From an uncultured Emergencia sp. (GTDB lineage: Bacteria > Bacillota > Clostridia > Peptostreptococcales > Anaerovoracaceae), in contig CALLDR010000175.1 in NCBI GenBank assembly GCA_937997955.1, positions 1 to 61,572 on the forward strand: a stretch of 61,572 bases of DNA, read 5' to 3'. Each line of letters opens with the position of its first letter. The stretch's first letter is position 1. Below the pieces are notes generated by a model that saw only the letters and a program-made list of their open reading frames with translations, was not told where the DNA came from and searched no databases. This document shows, piece after piece, positions 40,398-48,570 of this stretch. The position numbers and the translations under genes are program-made.

Positions 40398-41369
40398 TCA
40401 GCCCAGCTGGCACAGGTTGTGATAGGCCTTCTGTATCCGCTCATACAGCGCTTCCGGCAGCGGAAGGTCCTCGTAGACCGGCCCGTCTGCCGTCATCTTG
40501 TTCCTGATGCCCAGAAAAGCGCCCCGCCGACCGTCTCCCAGATAGAGGGAGCTGTAGTGCCACTGGCCCCGCAGGGTCAGCAGTATGGAAATGGCCGCCG
40601 ACGACAGTGCCGGAGCGATATACGGCTTATACCCCAGCTCCCGGACCTTCATGTTGGCCTCCACTGTCAGGGCCGTCAGCTCCCGGGACAGCTGGTCGTC
40701 GTAATCGGTCACGCTGTCAGCGATGACCAGATCCGCGCCGTGGGGTCCGTAGGCCCTTCCCTCTGTCAGGTAACGGGCGAACCGGCCGTCCCTTTCGGCG
40801 TAGTATTCCGCTCTGGCGTTCATGACTCCCAGGCCGTAGCCCTGGACCTGGGACGGAGCCAGGCCCGACGCGTCCAGAAAGGCTCTGCACAGCGGGTCCA
40901 CCGGGTCAGATACGATGGCCGCCATGCCCTGATATCCGGCGTCTCTGGCCATCTTTCCATAGAGGGCCGCCAGCTCCCGGTTGGCCTCCAGCTGGGCCAT
41001 GCGCACATCGCCGCCGCTTCCCACAGGCGGCACCCCCTTGCTGGCGCAGAAGATCAAAAGGTCGCAGTCAAAGAGCTGCTCCGGCGTCACCGGCTTTACC
41101 GGCGGCAGCGGTTCTGTGCCGAAGGGATAACGGATCTGATTCATCTCCTGCTCCAGCCGCTCCATATTCGGTTCAGACAGGTCGCTGATGCCGATGCTGC
41201 TGATCACATCGCCGCCTAAGAGCCGAAGCCCTATGAGCACCGTAGCGCCTACATCTCCCAGCGCGATCAGGCTGACCCGGTTCTTTCCGCCCAGCCGCAC
41301 CGGGCAGCCCGCCAGCGGCAGGGGCTGCCGGACGCCCTCCTCTATCCATAAATCCTGGATTCTCTTCAT
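40398..41369 (-). CDS. Lactate/malate dehydrogenase-like protein of unknown substrate
   Basis: The protein (323 residues from the chosen start) has an NAD-binding core of the LDH/MDH type: VSLIALGDVGATVLIGLRLLGG (about residue 31), a FCASKG loop and IVSDPVDPLCRAF (about 150), like the SNPVD motif. The usual R-x-x-x-R and catalytic histidine motifs are not obvious, so lactate or malate as substrate is uncertain. The start at 41369 has AGGAAAAGG upstream; an ATG at 41384 overlaps the end of the 1602-residue gene by 4 bases. It is in an operon with that gene and regulator 2. Confidence 0.68.
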   Translation of the reverse strand: MKRIQDLWIEEGVRQPLPLAGCPVRLGGKNRVSLIALGDVGATVLIGLRLLGGDVISSIGISDLSEPNMERLEQEMNQIRYPFGTEPLPPVKPVTPEQLFDCDLLIFCASKGVPPVGSGGDVRMAQLEANRELAALYGKMARDAGYQGMAAIVSDPVDPLCRAFLDASGLAPSQVQGYGLGVMNARAEYYAERDGRFARYLTEGRAYGPHGADLVIADSVTDYDDQLSRELTALTVEANMKVRELGYKPYIAPALSSAAISILLTLRGQWHYSSLYLGDGRRGAFLGIRNKMTADGPVYEDLPLPEALYERIQKAYHNLCQLG

Positions 41370-41380
41370 AGTCCTTTTCC

Positions 41381-44300
41381 TCATTCCTTCCTTCCGTTTT
41401 GTCCGTGATAGCCGTGCTGCCCCAGCCGCAGCCGCAGCAGCCGCTCGATGTCGTTTTCCACGTAGAGAGACGGCGCCAGATTTTCATCATACCGGACGCC
41501 CTGGCCGATGTCCGGCCTCCTCGGACTGCTGATGACCTCGCCGAGGCGCTTTAAGGTCAGCTTCCTCTCAAAGGTAACCTGATACTCCCGTTCCAGCACC
41601 CGCAGGATATCCCGCGCGTTTTCCAGACAGGTCATGGAGTAGTCGAAGATGGCCTTTTCTCCCGCCTCCCTCATGAAGGACGGTGTCGTGTACGGCAGGA
41701 TCAGATTTACCGCCGCGTCCGCGTCGTTGTCGATGCTGTCGCCGCCGATAAACGGATAGCAGTCCCTTTCGTTGAGCCACAGCTTCAAGGTCGGCAGGAA
41801 GTAGGCGCTTTCCACCCGGCGGTTCTTCACAGCCATCAGATCCCGGGCGTTGCCCGTCAGCACGCCGACGATAATTTCCTTTACGTCAACCTGGTTTTCC
41901 CGCAGGATCGGGTCGATGATGTTCATCCGGTAGCCCTTGTGGAGCAGGTCGTCGATGAGGATGATGGGCCTGCCGAAGGATTTGATGGTCTTCGTCTGAT
42001 TGTCCAGCGCTGAGTAATGCTTTGATTCCGCGATGGTAAAGCTGTCCAGCAGGTCGGTAAAGTATTTCTCCGTGTGCAGCGCCTTGGTCACCGTGTTAGG
42101 CACCAGCACGTCAGCCAGGGCCTTGCCGAACGGCACGGACATGTACGGTCCCCGGACGCCGGTCTTGCTGGGCTCTGTGGATACGCCGTTGAGCCGGGCC
42201 ACCTTGTTGATGATCTTGTTGTGGACGGCGCTGGTGTTGAAGGACAGAATGATCTGTCCCGGATAGATGCCGGTCAGCACCCGCAGCAGCCTGCTGTGGG
42301 CCTCATCGATGGCCTTCAGCACCTCAGGATTTTTGTTCAGCGGGTTTTTGATCACCGTCTCCACGTCCCGGAAGATGATCACCGGCGACTTCATGTCCAC
42401 CGCGTAGATAGGCTGCTCGCTGCCGGGATCGGCGATGTTGACAAACCCCTGTCTGCGCAGGGCGTCGATGACACGCTGGTTCATGCCCGCCTTGTCCACC
42501 GGATGATAGATCACGTAGGCGAAGTCTCTGGACAGAAGCTCCGTCAGAATCTCTGTCAGCACGATCTGGTTCATGCCGGCGATGGAACGTCCCTTGCCGG
42601 AGAACATGGCTCCGATGATGGCGATGCCGCCTGCCGCCCTTTCACGGATGTGGGCCGCGATGGCCGGATCTCCGAACTCCTCCAGCAGCTGGCTGGTCTC
42701 CACCCGATGGGCCGCCGCGAAGGCAGCCATCTTCTTCTGTCGGACGCCGCTCTCGATGTAGATGGTCCTGACCTTCTCCCGGTTCAGGTACGCGCCGATC
42801 CGGTCCATATGATAGCCTCTGTGCTCCAGCTCCCCGCGGATATCGTCCAGACACTCCACGGTCCGGTGCTCGTAGGTGCTGATATTGATCTCTCTGGACT
42901 GGAGGATGTGCTTATATGCCGGCTCCCGCAGATACAGATTTCTGTCGTAGATGTAGTTTTGGGCCACCGTGTCGATCAGGTTGGAGATATCCCGGTTCAG
43001 GTCGATATTCTCTCTGATCCTGGTGGAGCTGATGTCCTCGTAGTATTTCTTCAGGGTCAGGTTCACCACCTTGGCCGTGATCGGATACCGCTTTTCATCT
43101 CCCGTGTCGCTGCCCTGCTCCTTGGATTCCCGCGCGAAGGCGATATGGTTCAGGGTGTGTATGGAGTCCGGCTCAGGCGGCGCCTTATAGCAGGATGCGT
43201 TTTTGATCACGTCGGTTCCCACGGCGATGTACAGCTCTTTGCCGGCGAAGGTCTCCTTCAGCTTCCTGATATCCGCCGGATTGGCGATGTTGACCGGAAT
43301 GTCCTCAGGGAAGATGAACAGATTGTCCTCATCGGCGATGGACATGGTCATGATCTTCCGCCGCTGCAGCCGCGGCTGGGTGTTCTTTGACCAGGAGAAT
43401 TCGTCCAGGGCCAGATACACGGTGAAGCCCATGTTGCGGATCGTAGTGGCTACAGCCTTGTGGCCTAGGCTGAACGGGTCAAAGGTTCCCGGAAAGAAGG
43501 CCACCTTGCTGCTGGCCGGAAAGTGAAACTCCCCGGCTTCCGCCTGATGCTGGCAGATATACCGGTAGATGTGGTTCAGCACGGCGGCGTTGTTGTAAAA
43601 CTCCAGATCCCCTTCCTTCTTCTCAGCCAGCAGGGTCAGCAGCTTCTTGTACATATGACAGAAGATCTCCGTCTTCTCCTCCAGGGTCAGCACGCCGCCG
43701 CCGAAGAGACGGGTGCCGATGGTCCAGAAGGCCTCCTGGCTGGTGACCGTATTGTAGCCGGCGTAGGCTTTGATCATCAGGTTGATCACGTGGAAACGGC
43801 GCTTTTCCCGCTCGTCAGTGCTCTCCATGAACCTTCCTTTGTATTGGGCGTAATGCTCCGCTATGACGCCCAGGGTATTGACCACGGAGGATACCGCCAT
43901 CTCGTTGCCGCTTTCCAGCACCTTCTGCAGCTCGTCGATGGACTCGTCCAGCTCCTTTGGCGGCAGATACAGCATGATGATCCCCAGGTAATCCGGCACG
44001 TACTTGGAGAACTGGTAATCGCCCAGCTCCAGGCCGTTGAACAGCTCTACGGTCAGCTCGTTGCGCTGCTCCATAGGCATTCTGCCGATGATGGCCAGCA
44101 GCGCGTCTCCGGCAGCCTTCCGCACAGTGACCGTCTCGCTGACCTTGACCAGATTGGAAAAATGGGTGGCGATATGCATCATTCTGCCCTGATCGTCGTA
44201 GTTTTCAATGTAATCCAGCATGAAGGAAATATTTGCCACCTTCTGGATCCACGGCGTTCCCGTCTTCAGGTCGTCCAGGAACATGGTAGCCAGATTCTTG

Positions 44301-46189
44301 TCGAAGTCCTCCTTCCGCTCGGCCAGATTCATGATCCGGCGCAGCTCCGACTGGTACTCCTCGTTGCTGAACTGGTCAAAGTAATGTCTGGCCGCCTTCA
44401 GCACAGCGATGTTGACGCTGCGGTCGTAGCGGTCGTACACGCCTTCCAGAAAGCTTTTGATCTGCTTTACAAAGCCGGGGGTGCAGGCGCTCCGGTCGAT
44501 GGCCATGGCCGCGTCCAGCAGCATCATCACCGTATCGGCCGAATAGTCCTTCTCCGCGTAGTATCTTTCCAGAATATCGAAGTAGTTATGCTGGCAGGAC
44601 GGCTTGCAGTTAAACAGGACCGTCCTGGTGAAGATGTCCAGGGTTCCGCCGATCCACTTGCAGTGCTGCTCCGTCAGCTTATAGTCCGGATAGATGATCC
44701 GGTCCAGATATTCGTCAAAGAGGGTCAGGTTGCTGACCAGCCGGTCCGGTAGCTCGATGTCCGTAGGCACTTCCTTTTTATATTCCTCGCTGAAGCTGGC
44801 GACCATGTGGCCCATGATCTCCGCCGCCTGACGGCGGATGTCGCTCTCCTTGTGGGCCAGCAGCTCATAGAGGAATTTCAGCGTCAGCAGCTTCTGTCTC
44901 TCCGTCATATACGTATGGTACTCGCCGAAGATGCTCACGTAGGTCCGCAGATTCTTCCACTGGCGTTCGCTTCTGGCGGCCTCGATCAGGCTGGCGAACT
45001 CGCTCTCCTTGTGAAAACGGCTCATGAGCCTGATATTGTGCCCGATGGCGGCGTACTTCAGCTGGTCCACCACCTCGCAGCCCTCCAGCAGCACCATCTC
45101 CCGCCGCACCGGCTTCGGCGCCTCCTTGGGCTGATGGGCGAAATCCGGCGGCAGCTCTGTGACCACGCCCTTTTCTATCATGTAGTTCTCAAAGTCCTTC
45201 AGCTTGTTGTAGACCTTCTGATAGCGCAGTCTCTTCGCCTCGTCCACGTTGTCCAGCTTGTTCAGGATCACGTCAAAGGCCTCGTCCAGACTGTAGAAGT
45301 GAACGATCTCCTCCCCCGCCTCGTTCCGGCTGCTCTTCACGCGGAAGTCGGCGTAGATCAGCGCCAGGGATTCCACGGACAGGTTTTCCAGCTCCAGATC
45401 CCAGGTGGAGTGGTTGGCGGCGATATGGCCGATGGTCGGCAGCTCAAACCGGTTGTAGCACAGATCTGTATAGTAATAGTGGAGATAAGGGATCCGCTTC
45501 TCCTCGTGCTTCCGGCAGCCGTACTTGCCGATATCGTGGCCCGCCGCCGCGCCGGACACCAGGCCCAGATCCACAGGCACGCCGGCGCGGGACAGCTGTC
45601 TGGCTACGAACATGGACACGTAGTGGACCCCGCCGATATGGCCCAGGGTGTTAAAAGGCGTGATATCGATGCCGATGCGCATGAACTCGTAGACGTACTT
45701 GGCCTTGACCAGCTTGTGCATCCGGATGTATTCCTCCGTATAGCCCTTCTCCTCTATTTCCCCGTCGGTGAGAAATTCCATGTTCTTGGTGGGATCAAAG
45801 GGAAGGCTCTGCCTCTCAAAATTGTAGACGGCCCGCAGGATCTGCAGGTACCAGGCCCTGCCCCGCCGGCACTCCGCCGACTCCTCCGGCTGTCCCATCT
45901 CAGGGAAGAGCTGTCCCAGGACGTATTTATAGCAGTGCTGCTGCCAGCCGCCTTCAGGCTCTGTCCGCAGCTCCAGGATATAGTCTCTGGCGGCCGTCAG
46001 GATACCTCTGGAATGAAATCTGCCGTCGGCCCCCGCGGTCTGCAGGATCTCCGCCGAAAGGCTCTTCCAGTTTTCTTCCATCAGCCGCAGGTCCATCTCC
46101 TTTCGGGAAAGGCCGGCCTCCTTCAGAAATGCCTTGTCCCTGAAGGTGCGGCAAAGTTCTTCATATAGCTTTAAATATTTTTTCATCAT
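41381..46189 (-). CDS. Giant multidomain protein: HD domain, helical repeats, nucleotidyltransferase, phosphoribosyltransferase-like
   Basis: The 1602-residue protein has, in order: an HD phosphohydrolase-like domain with H and HD ligands (AAAGHDIGKYG about 214; IAANHSTW about 250); a long HEAT-like helical region (about 370-870); a NadD-type nucleotidyltransferase with GTFDPFSLGH (about 900) and ISSTRIR (about 1050); a middle region with no clear fold (about 1100-1280); and a phosphoribosyltransferase-like domain with IILIDDLLHKGYR (about 1408). This suggests a nucleotide or NAD-type salvage or second-messenger role, which is inference. It starts one base after regulator 2 ends. No frameshift is visible over 4.8 kb. 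Confidence 0.8.
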   Translation of the reverse strand: MMKKYLKLYEELCRTFRDKAFLKEAGLSRKEMDLRLMEENWKSLSAEILQTAGADGRFHSRGILTAARDYILELRTEPEGGWQQHCYKYVLGQLFPEMGQPEESAECRRGRAWYLQILRAVYNFERQSLPFDPTKNMEFLTDGEIEEKGYTEEYIRMHKLVKAKYVYEFMRIGIDITPFNTLGHIGGVHYVSMFVARQLSRAGVPVDLGLVSGAAAGHDIGKYGCRKHEEKRIPYLHYYYTDLCYNRFELPTIGHIAANHSTWDLELENLSVESLALIYADFRVKSSRNEAGEEIVHFYSLDEAFDVILNKLDNVDEAKRLRYQKVYNKLKDFENYMIEKGVVTELPPDFAHQPKEAPKPVRREMVLLEGCEVVDQLKYAAIGHNIRLMSRFHKESEFASLIEAARSERQWKNLRTYVSIFGEYHTYMTERQKLLTLKFLYELLAHKESDIRRQAAEIMGHMVASFSEEYKKEVPTDIELPDRLVSNLTLFDEYLDRIIYPDYKLTEQHCKWIGGTLDIFTRTVLFNCKPSCQHNYFDILERYYAEKDYSADTVMMLLDAAMAIDRSACTPGFVKQIKSFLEGVYDRYDRSVNIAVLKAARHYFDQFSNEEYQSELRRIMNLAERKEDFDKNLATMFLDDLKTGTPWIQKVANISFMLDYIENYDDQGRMMHIATHFSNLVKVSETVTVRKAAGDALLAIIGRMPMEQRNELTVELFNGLELGDYQFSKYVPDYLGIIMLYLPPKELDESIDELQKVLESGNEMAVSSVVNTLGVIAEHYAQYKGRFMESTDEREKRRFHVINLMIKAYAGYNTVTSQEAFWTIGTRLFGGGVLTLEEKTEIFCHMYKKLLTLLAEKKEGDLEFYNNAAVLNHIYRYICQHQAEAGEFHFPASSKVAFFPGTFDPFSLGHKAVATTIRNMGFTVYLALDEFSWSKNTQPRLQRRKIMTMSIADEDNLFIFPEDIPVNIANPADIRKLKETFAGKELYIAVGTDVIKNASCYKAPPEPDSIHTLNHIAFARESKEQGSDTGDEKRYPITAKVVNLTLKKYYEDISSTRIRENIDLNRDISNLIDTVAQNYIYDRNLYLREPAYKHILQSREINISTYEHRTVECLDDIRGELEHRGYHMDRIGAYLNREKVRTIYIESGVRQKKMAAFAAAHRVETSQLLEEFGDPAIAAHIRERAAGGIAIIGAMFSGKGRSIAGMNQIVLTEILTELLSRDFAYVIYHPVDKAGMNQRVIDALRRQGFVNIADPGSEQPIYAVDMKSPVIIFRDVETVIKNPLNKNPEVLKAIDEAHSRLLRVLTGIYPGQIILSFNTSAVHNKIINKVARLNGVSTEPSKTGVRGPYMSVPFGKALADVLVPNTVTKALHTEKYFTDLLDSFTIAESKHYSALDNQTKTIKSFGRPIILIDDLLHKGYRMNIIDPILRENQVDVKEIIVGVLTGNARDLMAVKNRRVESAYFLPTLKLWLNERDCYPFIGGDSIDNDADAAVNLILPYTTPSFMREAGEKAIFDYSMTCLENARDILRVLEREYQVTFERKLTLKRLGEVISSPRRPDIGQGVRYDENLAPSLYVENDIERLLRLRLGQHGYHGQNGRKE

Positions 46190-48274
46190 TTATAACCCGT
46201 ATTTCAATTTCTTTCTCGCAAACGTAGTCTGCGGCAGGCCCAGCAGGGCGGCCGCTCTTCTCGTAGTACCTTCCTTTTTCAGCGCGTAGGCGATGATCTG
46301 TTTTTCCTGCTGGTCCATCAGCTGATGGAAGTCCAGCTGCTCGTCGCTGTGTCGGAAGCTCTTCCTGACGCTGAGCATCATATCGCCGTGGGCGTTCTCG
46401 CTGAGGATGTCCGCGGCGTCCTCCCCGGAGATGACCGCGTCCCTGCTGCTGATGACCAGACGGTGCACCACGTTTTCCAGCTCTCTTACATTACCTGGCC
46501 AATAGTACTGGTACAGCTGGTCCATCGCCTCCGGCGACAGCTCCTTGTCCACGTGGTATTTCCTGCACCAGTTCTTCACAAAGGCGTCCGCCAGGCAGAT
46601 GATATCCTCCCGCCGCCTGCGCAGCGGCGGAACGTCGATGCAGCAGATGTTCAGCCGGTAGTAGAGGTCCTCGCGGAACTTCCCTTCGTCCACCAGCTGG
46701 CGCAGCGGTACATTGTTGGCGACGATGACCCGCACGTTGACGGAGATCTGCCGGGTGCCGCCCACCCGGTAAAACTGGTTTTCCTGCAGCACCCGCAGCA
46801 GCTTGGACTGCATGTTCAGCGGCAGGGTTCCGATCTCGTCCAGAAACAGGATCCCGTTGTTGGCCATTTCAAAATATCCCGGCTTTCCCCCGGACTGGGC
46901 GCCGGTAAACGCGCCGGACTCATAGCCGAAGAACTCCGATTCAGCCAGGCTCTCCGCAATCGTGGCGCAGTTGATCTTCACGCAGGGAGCTCCTCTCCGC
47001 TCACTGTTCTGGTGGAGCAGGGACAGCACCTTTTCCTTGCCGACGCCCGTCTCGCCCTGAATGATCACGTTGCAGTCGTAACGGGCCACGTTCATAATCT
47101 CCTCCACCATGCTCCTGGTCACAGGGCTCTGGTAGACGAAATCATCTTCCCGTCCCGCCTTGGCGATCAAAATGCTCCTGGCGTGGCTTTCCGTCAAACC
47201 CGGGCTGAGCTTCTTCGCTTTATAACGGCGGTTGACCCCTTCCAGCCCGGACTGGATGCGGCGCACCATGCGGATGGAAAACTCCGGGTAGTCTTTGATG
47301 TACTGGTCAAAGGCGTACATGGTGACGAACTTTCCCATGGACTCCGCCACCATCTGCCCGTCGGCATAGTGATTCTCAACCGCGCTGAAATACACGGCGC
47401 CCAAGGCCTTGACCAGAAGCACGCCAAGGGTCTCCGCGCCCCTGATGTCCTCGGCGATGATCACCTGGTCCACCCCCGCCAGCTCCGGGTCCTGGCCCGT
47501 CAGCTGTTCATAGGCCCTCAAAGGCTCTGTCAGGTTGACAAAGTAGGTTTCCTGGACCAGCGGATGCATAGCCTGACGGATCTCCTGGTGGTCCAGGCTC
47601 TCTCGGGAGTTCTCGTCCATGACCGCCGTCACCCGATATCTGGGGCCGATGGCCTCCCGTATGGCGGCGGCGTAAAGCATGGTGGTATAGGTATTCCGTC
47701 CGATGATGACGAAGTCCTTCATCTGCCTCTCCATGGCCACCTGAAAGACCCCGAACAGGCTGCCGGCCTCATCGATGGCGGCCAGAGTATAGTCTGGGGA
47801 CAGGCCCTCCTCTACGCGGCAGATGGGCGACGCCTCGAACAAAATGGCGTACCCGCTGCACACGATCTGTCCGTAGTTAAAGTCGATCTTCTTGATCTCA
47901 TCGATCCACAGCGGAACGCTGCACAGAGAGGTCAGGCTGTAGATCCGGTCCCCCGGCCGGATGCCGCTGATCATGGCGTTTTCCCCGTAGGTCTCGCCTA
48001 TGGTTCCCATGAGCACGCCGCCTGTACCGGTAAACGGGTTGTGCAGCTTTCCCCTCCGCTCTACGATGTCCAGTATCTTCGCCTTGATCCGGTTCTCGTC
48101 AAAGCCGCAGCTGGAACAGATCTGCTGAAAGCTGTCCCACTCCAGATGTATCCGCTCTAGGGCCAGCCTCGCTTCTCCACGGCGCAGCTCTCTGCTGTTG
48201 TCCAGCTTCCACGCGTTGGCCGGCGTCAGGCCCTTGGGCTCCAGCACCCTTTCCAAGCCATAGTTTCTGTTCAT
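46190..48274 (-). CDS. Sigma-54-dependent activator with a Kdd-like sensor domain (regulator 2)
   Basis: This 694-residue paralogue of the protein at 11309-13384 has the same plan. About 1-345 is Kdd-like (GLERVLEPKGLTPANAWKLD; KLHNPFTGTGGVLMGTIGE) with a lost NAD loop (FVIIGRNTYTTML). About 370-615 is AAA+ with Walker A GETGVGKE (about 406), GAFTGA (about 452), FLDEIG and FREDLYYRLN. The C-terminus is a TyrR/Fis-like helix-turn-helix (TTRRAAALLGLPQTTFARKK). It heads an operon with the 1602-residue protein and the LDH-like protein and is divergent from NhaC-1, which has a sigma-54 promoter. It likely senses a ligand different from that of regulator 1. Confidence 0.88.
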   Translation of the reverse strand: MNRNYGLERVLEPKGLTPANAWKLDNSRELRRGEARLALERIHLEWDSFQQICSSCGFDENRIKAKILDIVERRGKLHNPFTGTGGVLMGTIGETYGENAMISGIRPGDRIYSLTSLCSVPLWIDEIKKIDFNYGQIVCSGYAILFEASPICRVEEGLSPDYTLAAIDEAGSLFGVFQVAMERQMKDFVIIGRNTYTTMLYAAAIREAIGPRYRVTAVMDENSRESLDHQEIRQAMHPLVQETYFVNLTEPLRAYEQLTGQDPELAGVDQVIIAEDIRGAETLGVLLVKALGAVYFSAVENHYADGQMVAESMGKFVTMYAFDQYIKDYPEFSIRMVRRIQSGLEGVNRRYKAKKLSPGLTESHARSILIAKAGREDDFVYQSPVTRSMVEEIMNVARYDCNVIIQGETGVGKEKVLSLLHQNSERRGAPCVKINCATIAESLAESEFFGYESGAFTGAQSGGKPGYFEMANNGILFLDEIGTLPLNMQSKLLRVLQENQFYRVGGTRQISVNVRVIVANNVPLRQLVDEGKFREDLYYRLNICCIDVPPLRRRREDIICLADAFVKNWCRKYHVDKELSPEAMDQLYQYYWPGNVRELENVVHRLVISSRDAVISGEDAADILSENAHGDMMLSVRKSFRHSDEQLDFHQLMDQQEKQIIAYALKKEGTTRRAAALLGLPQTTFARKKLKYGL

Positions 48275-48328
48275 ATTCTTCTCCCTTTCTGCAGAACCGT
48301 CCGCTCCTCTACATAGACTTCTAGGTTC

Positions 48329-48357
48329 ATACTATGCTAAAATACGACAAAAGTCAA
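48329..48357 (-). promoter_or_regulatory. Sigma-A promoter of the regulator-2 operon
   Basis: On the minus strand TTGACT (48352-48357), 17 bases, TAGTAT (48329-48334). The leader is about 48 bases. Confidence 0.65.
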
Positions 48358-48395
48358 CTGATTTGACCCATTTTTGGCACGCTTTTTTAAGCTGT

Positions 48396-48411
48396 GGTGC
48401 GTTTTCGGTTC
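48396..48411. promoter_or_regulatory. Half GAACCG box between regulator 2 and NhaC-1
   Basis: GGTGCGTTTTCGGTTC matches the right ten bases (TTTTCGGTTC) of the box at 13409-13424 but not the left arm. It is 97 bases upstream of the NhaC-1 -24 element. Confidence 0.4.
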
Positions 48412-48507
48412 ACTAGGTTAAACCGCGGAAAAATTTTTTTCTCTCCTGCTTCTTGAGGATTATTGAAAATCCAACATTTTTCGCAAAATTCTTTAGTATG
48501 CAGAATT

Positions 48508-48523
48508 TGGCATGTCCCTTGCA
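48508..48523 (+). promoter_or_regulatory. Sigma-54 promoter of NhaC-1
   Basis: TGGCAT (48508-48513), 5 bases, TTGCA (48519-48523): one mismatch to the consensus. The start is expected near 48535. Confidence 0.85.
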
Positions 48524-48570
48524 TTATAATATTCCGAAATATTCACTAAATACAAAGGAGAAGACTTATC

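Noticed and set aside
42074..43390. 438-codon plus-strand open frame opposite the giant gene
   Set aside because: It is antisense to a clearly coding frame with recognisable domains. Its translation is low-complexity and has no motif or ribosome-binding site.
46325..48160. 611-codon plus-strand open frame opposite regulator 2
   Set aside because: Long antisense frames arise from the GC-rich codon pattern of the real gene. The translation is His/Arg/Leu/Gln-rich with no family.
48373..48390. TGGCAC at 48375 as a sigma-54 promoter
   Set aside because: The bases 5 later are TTTAA, without the required GC; the site at 48508-48523 is far better.
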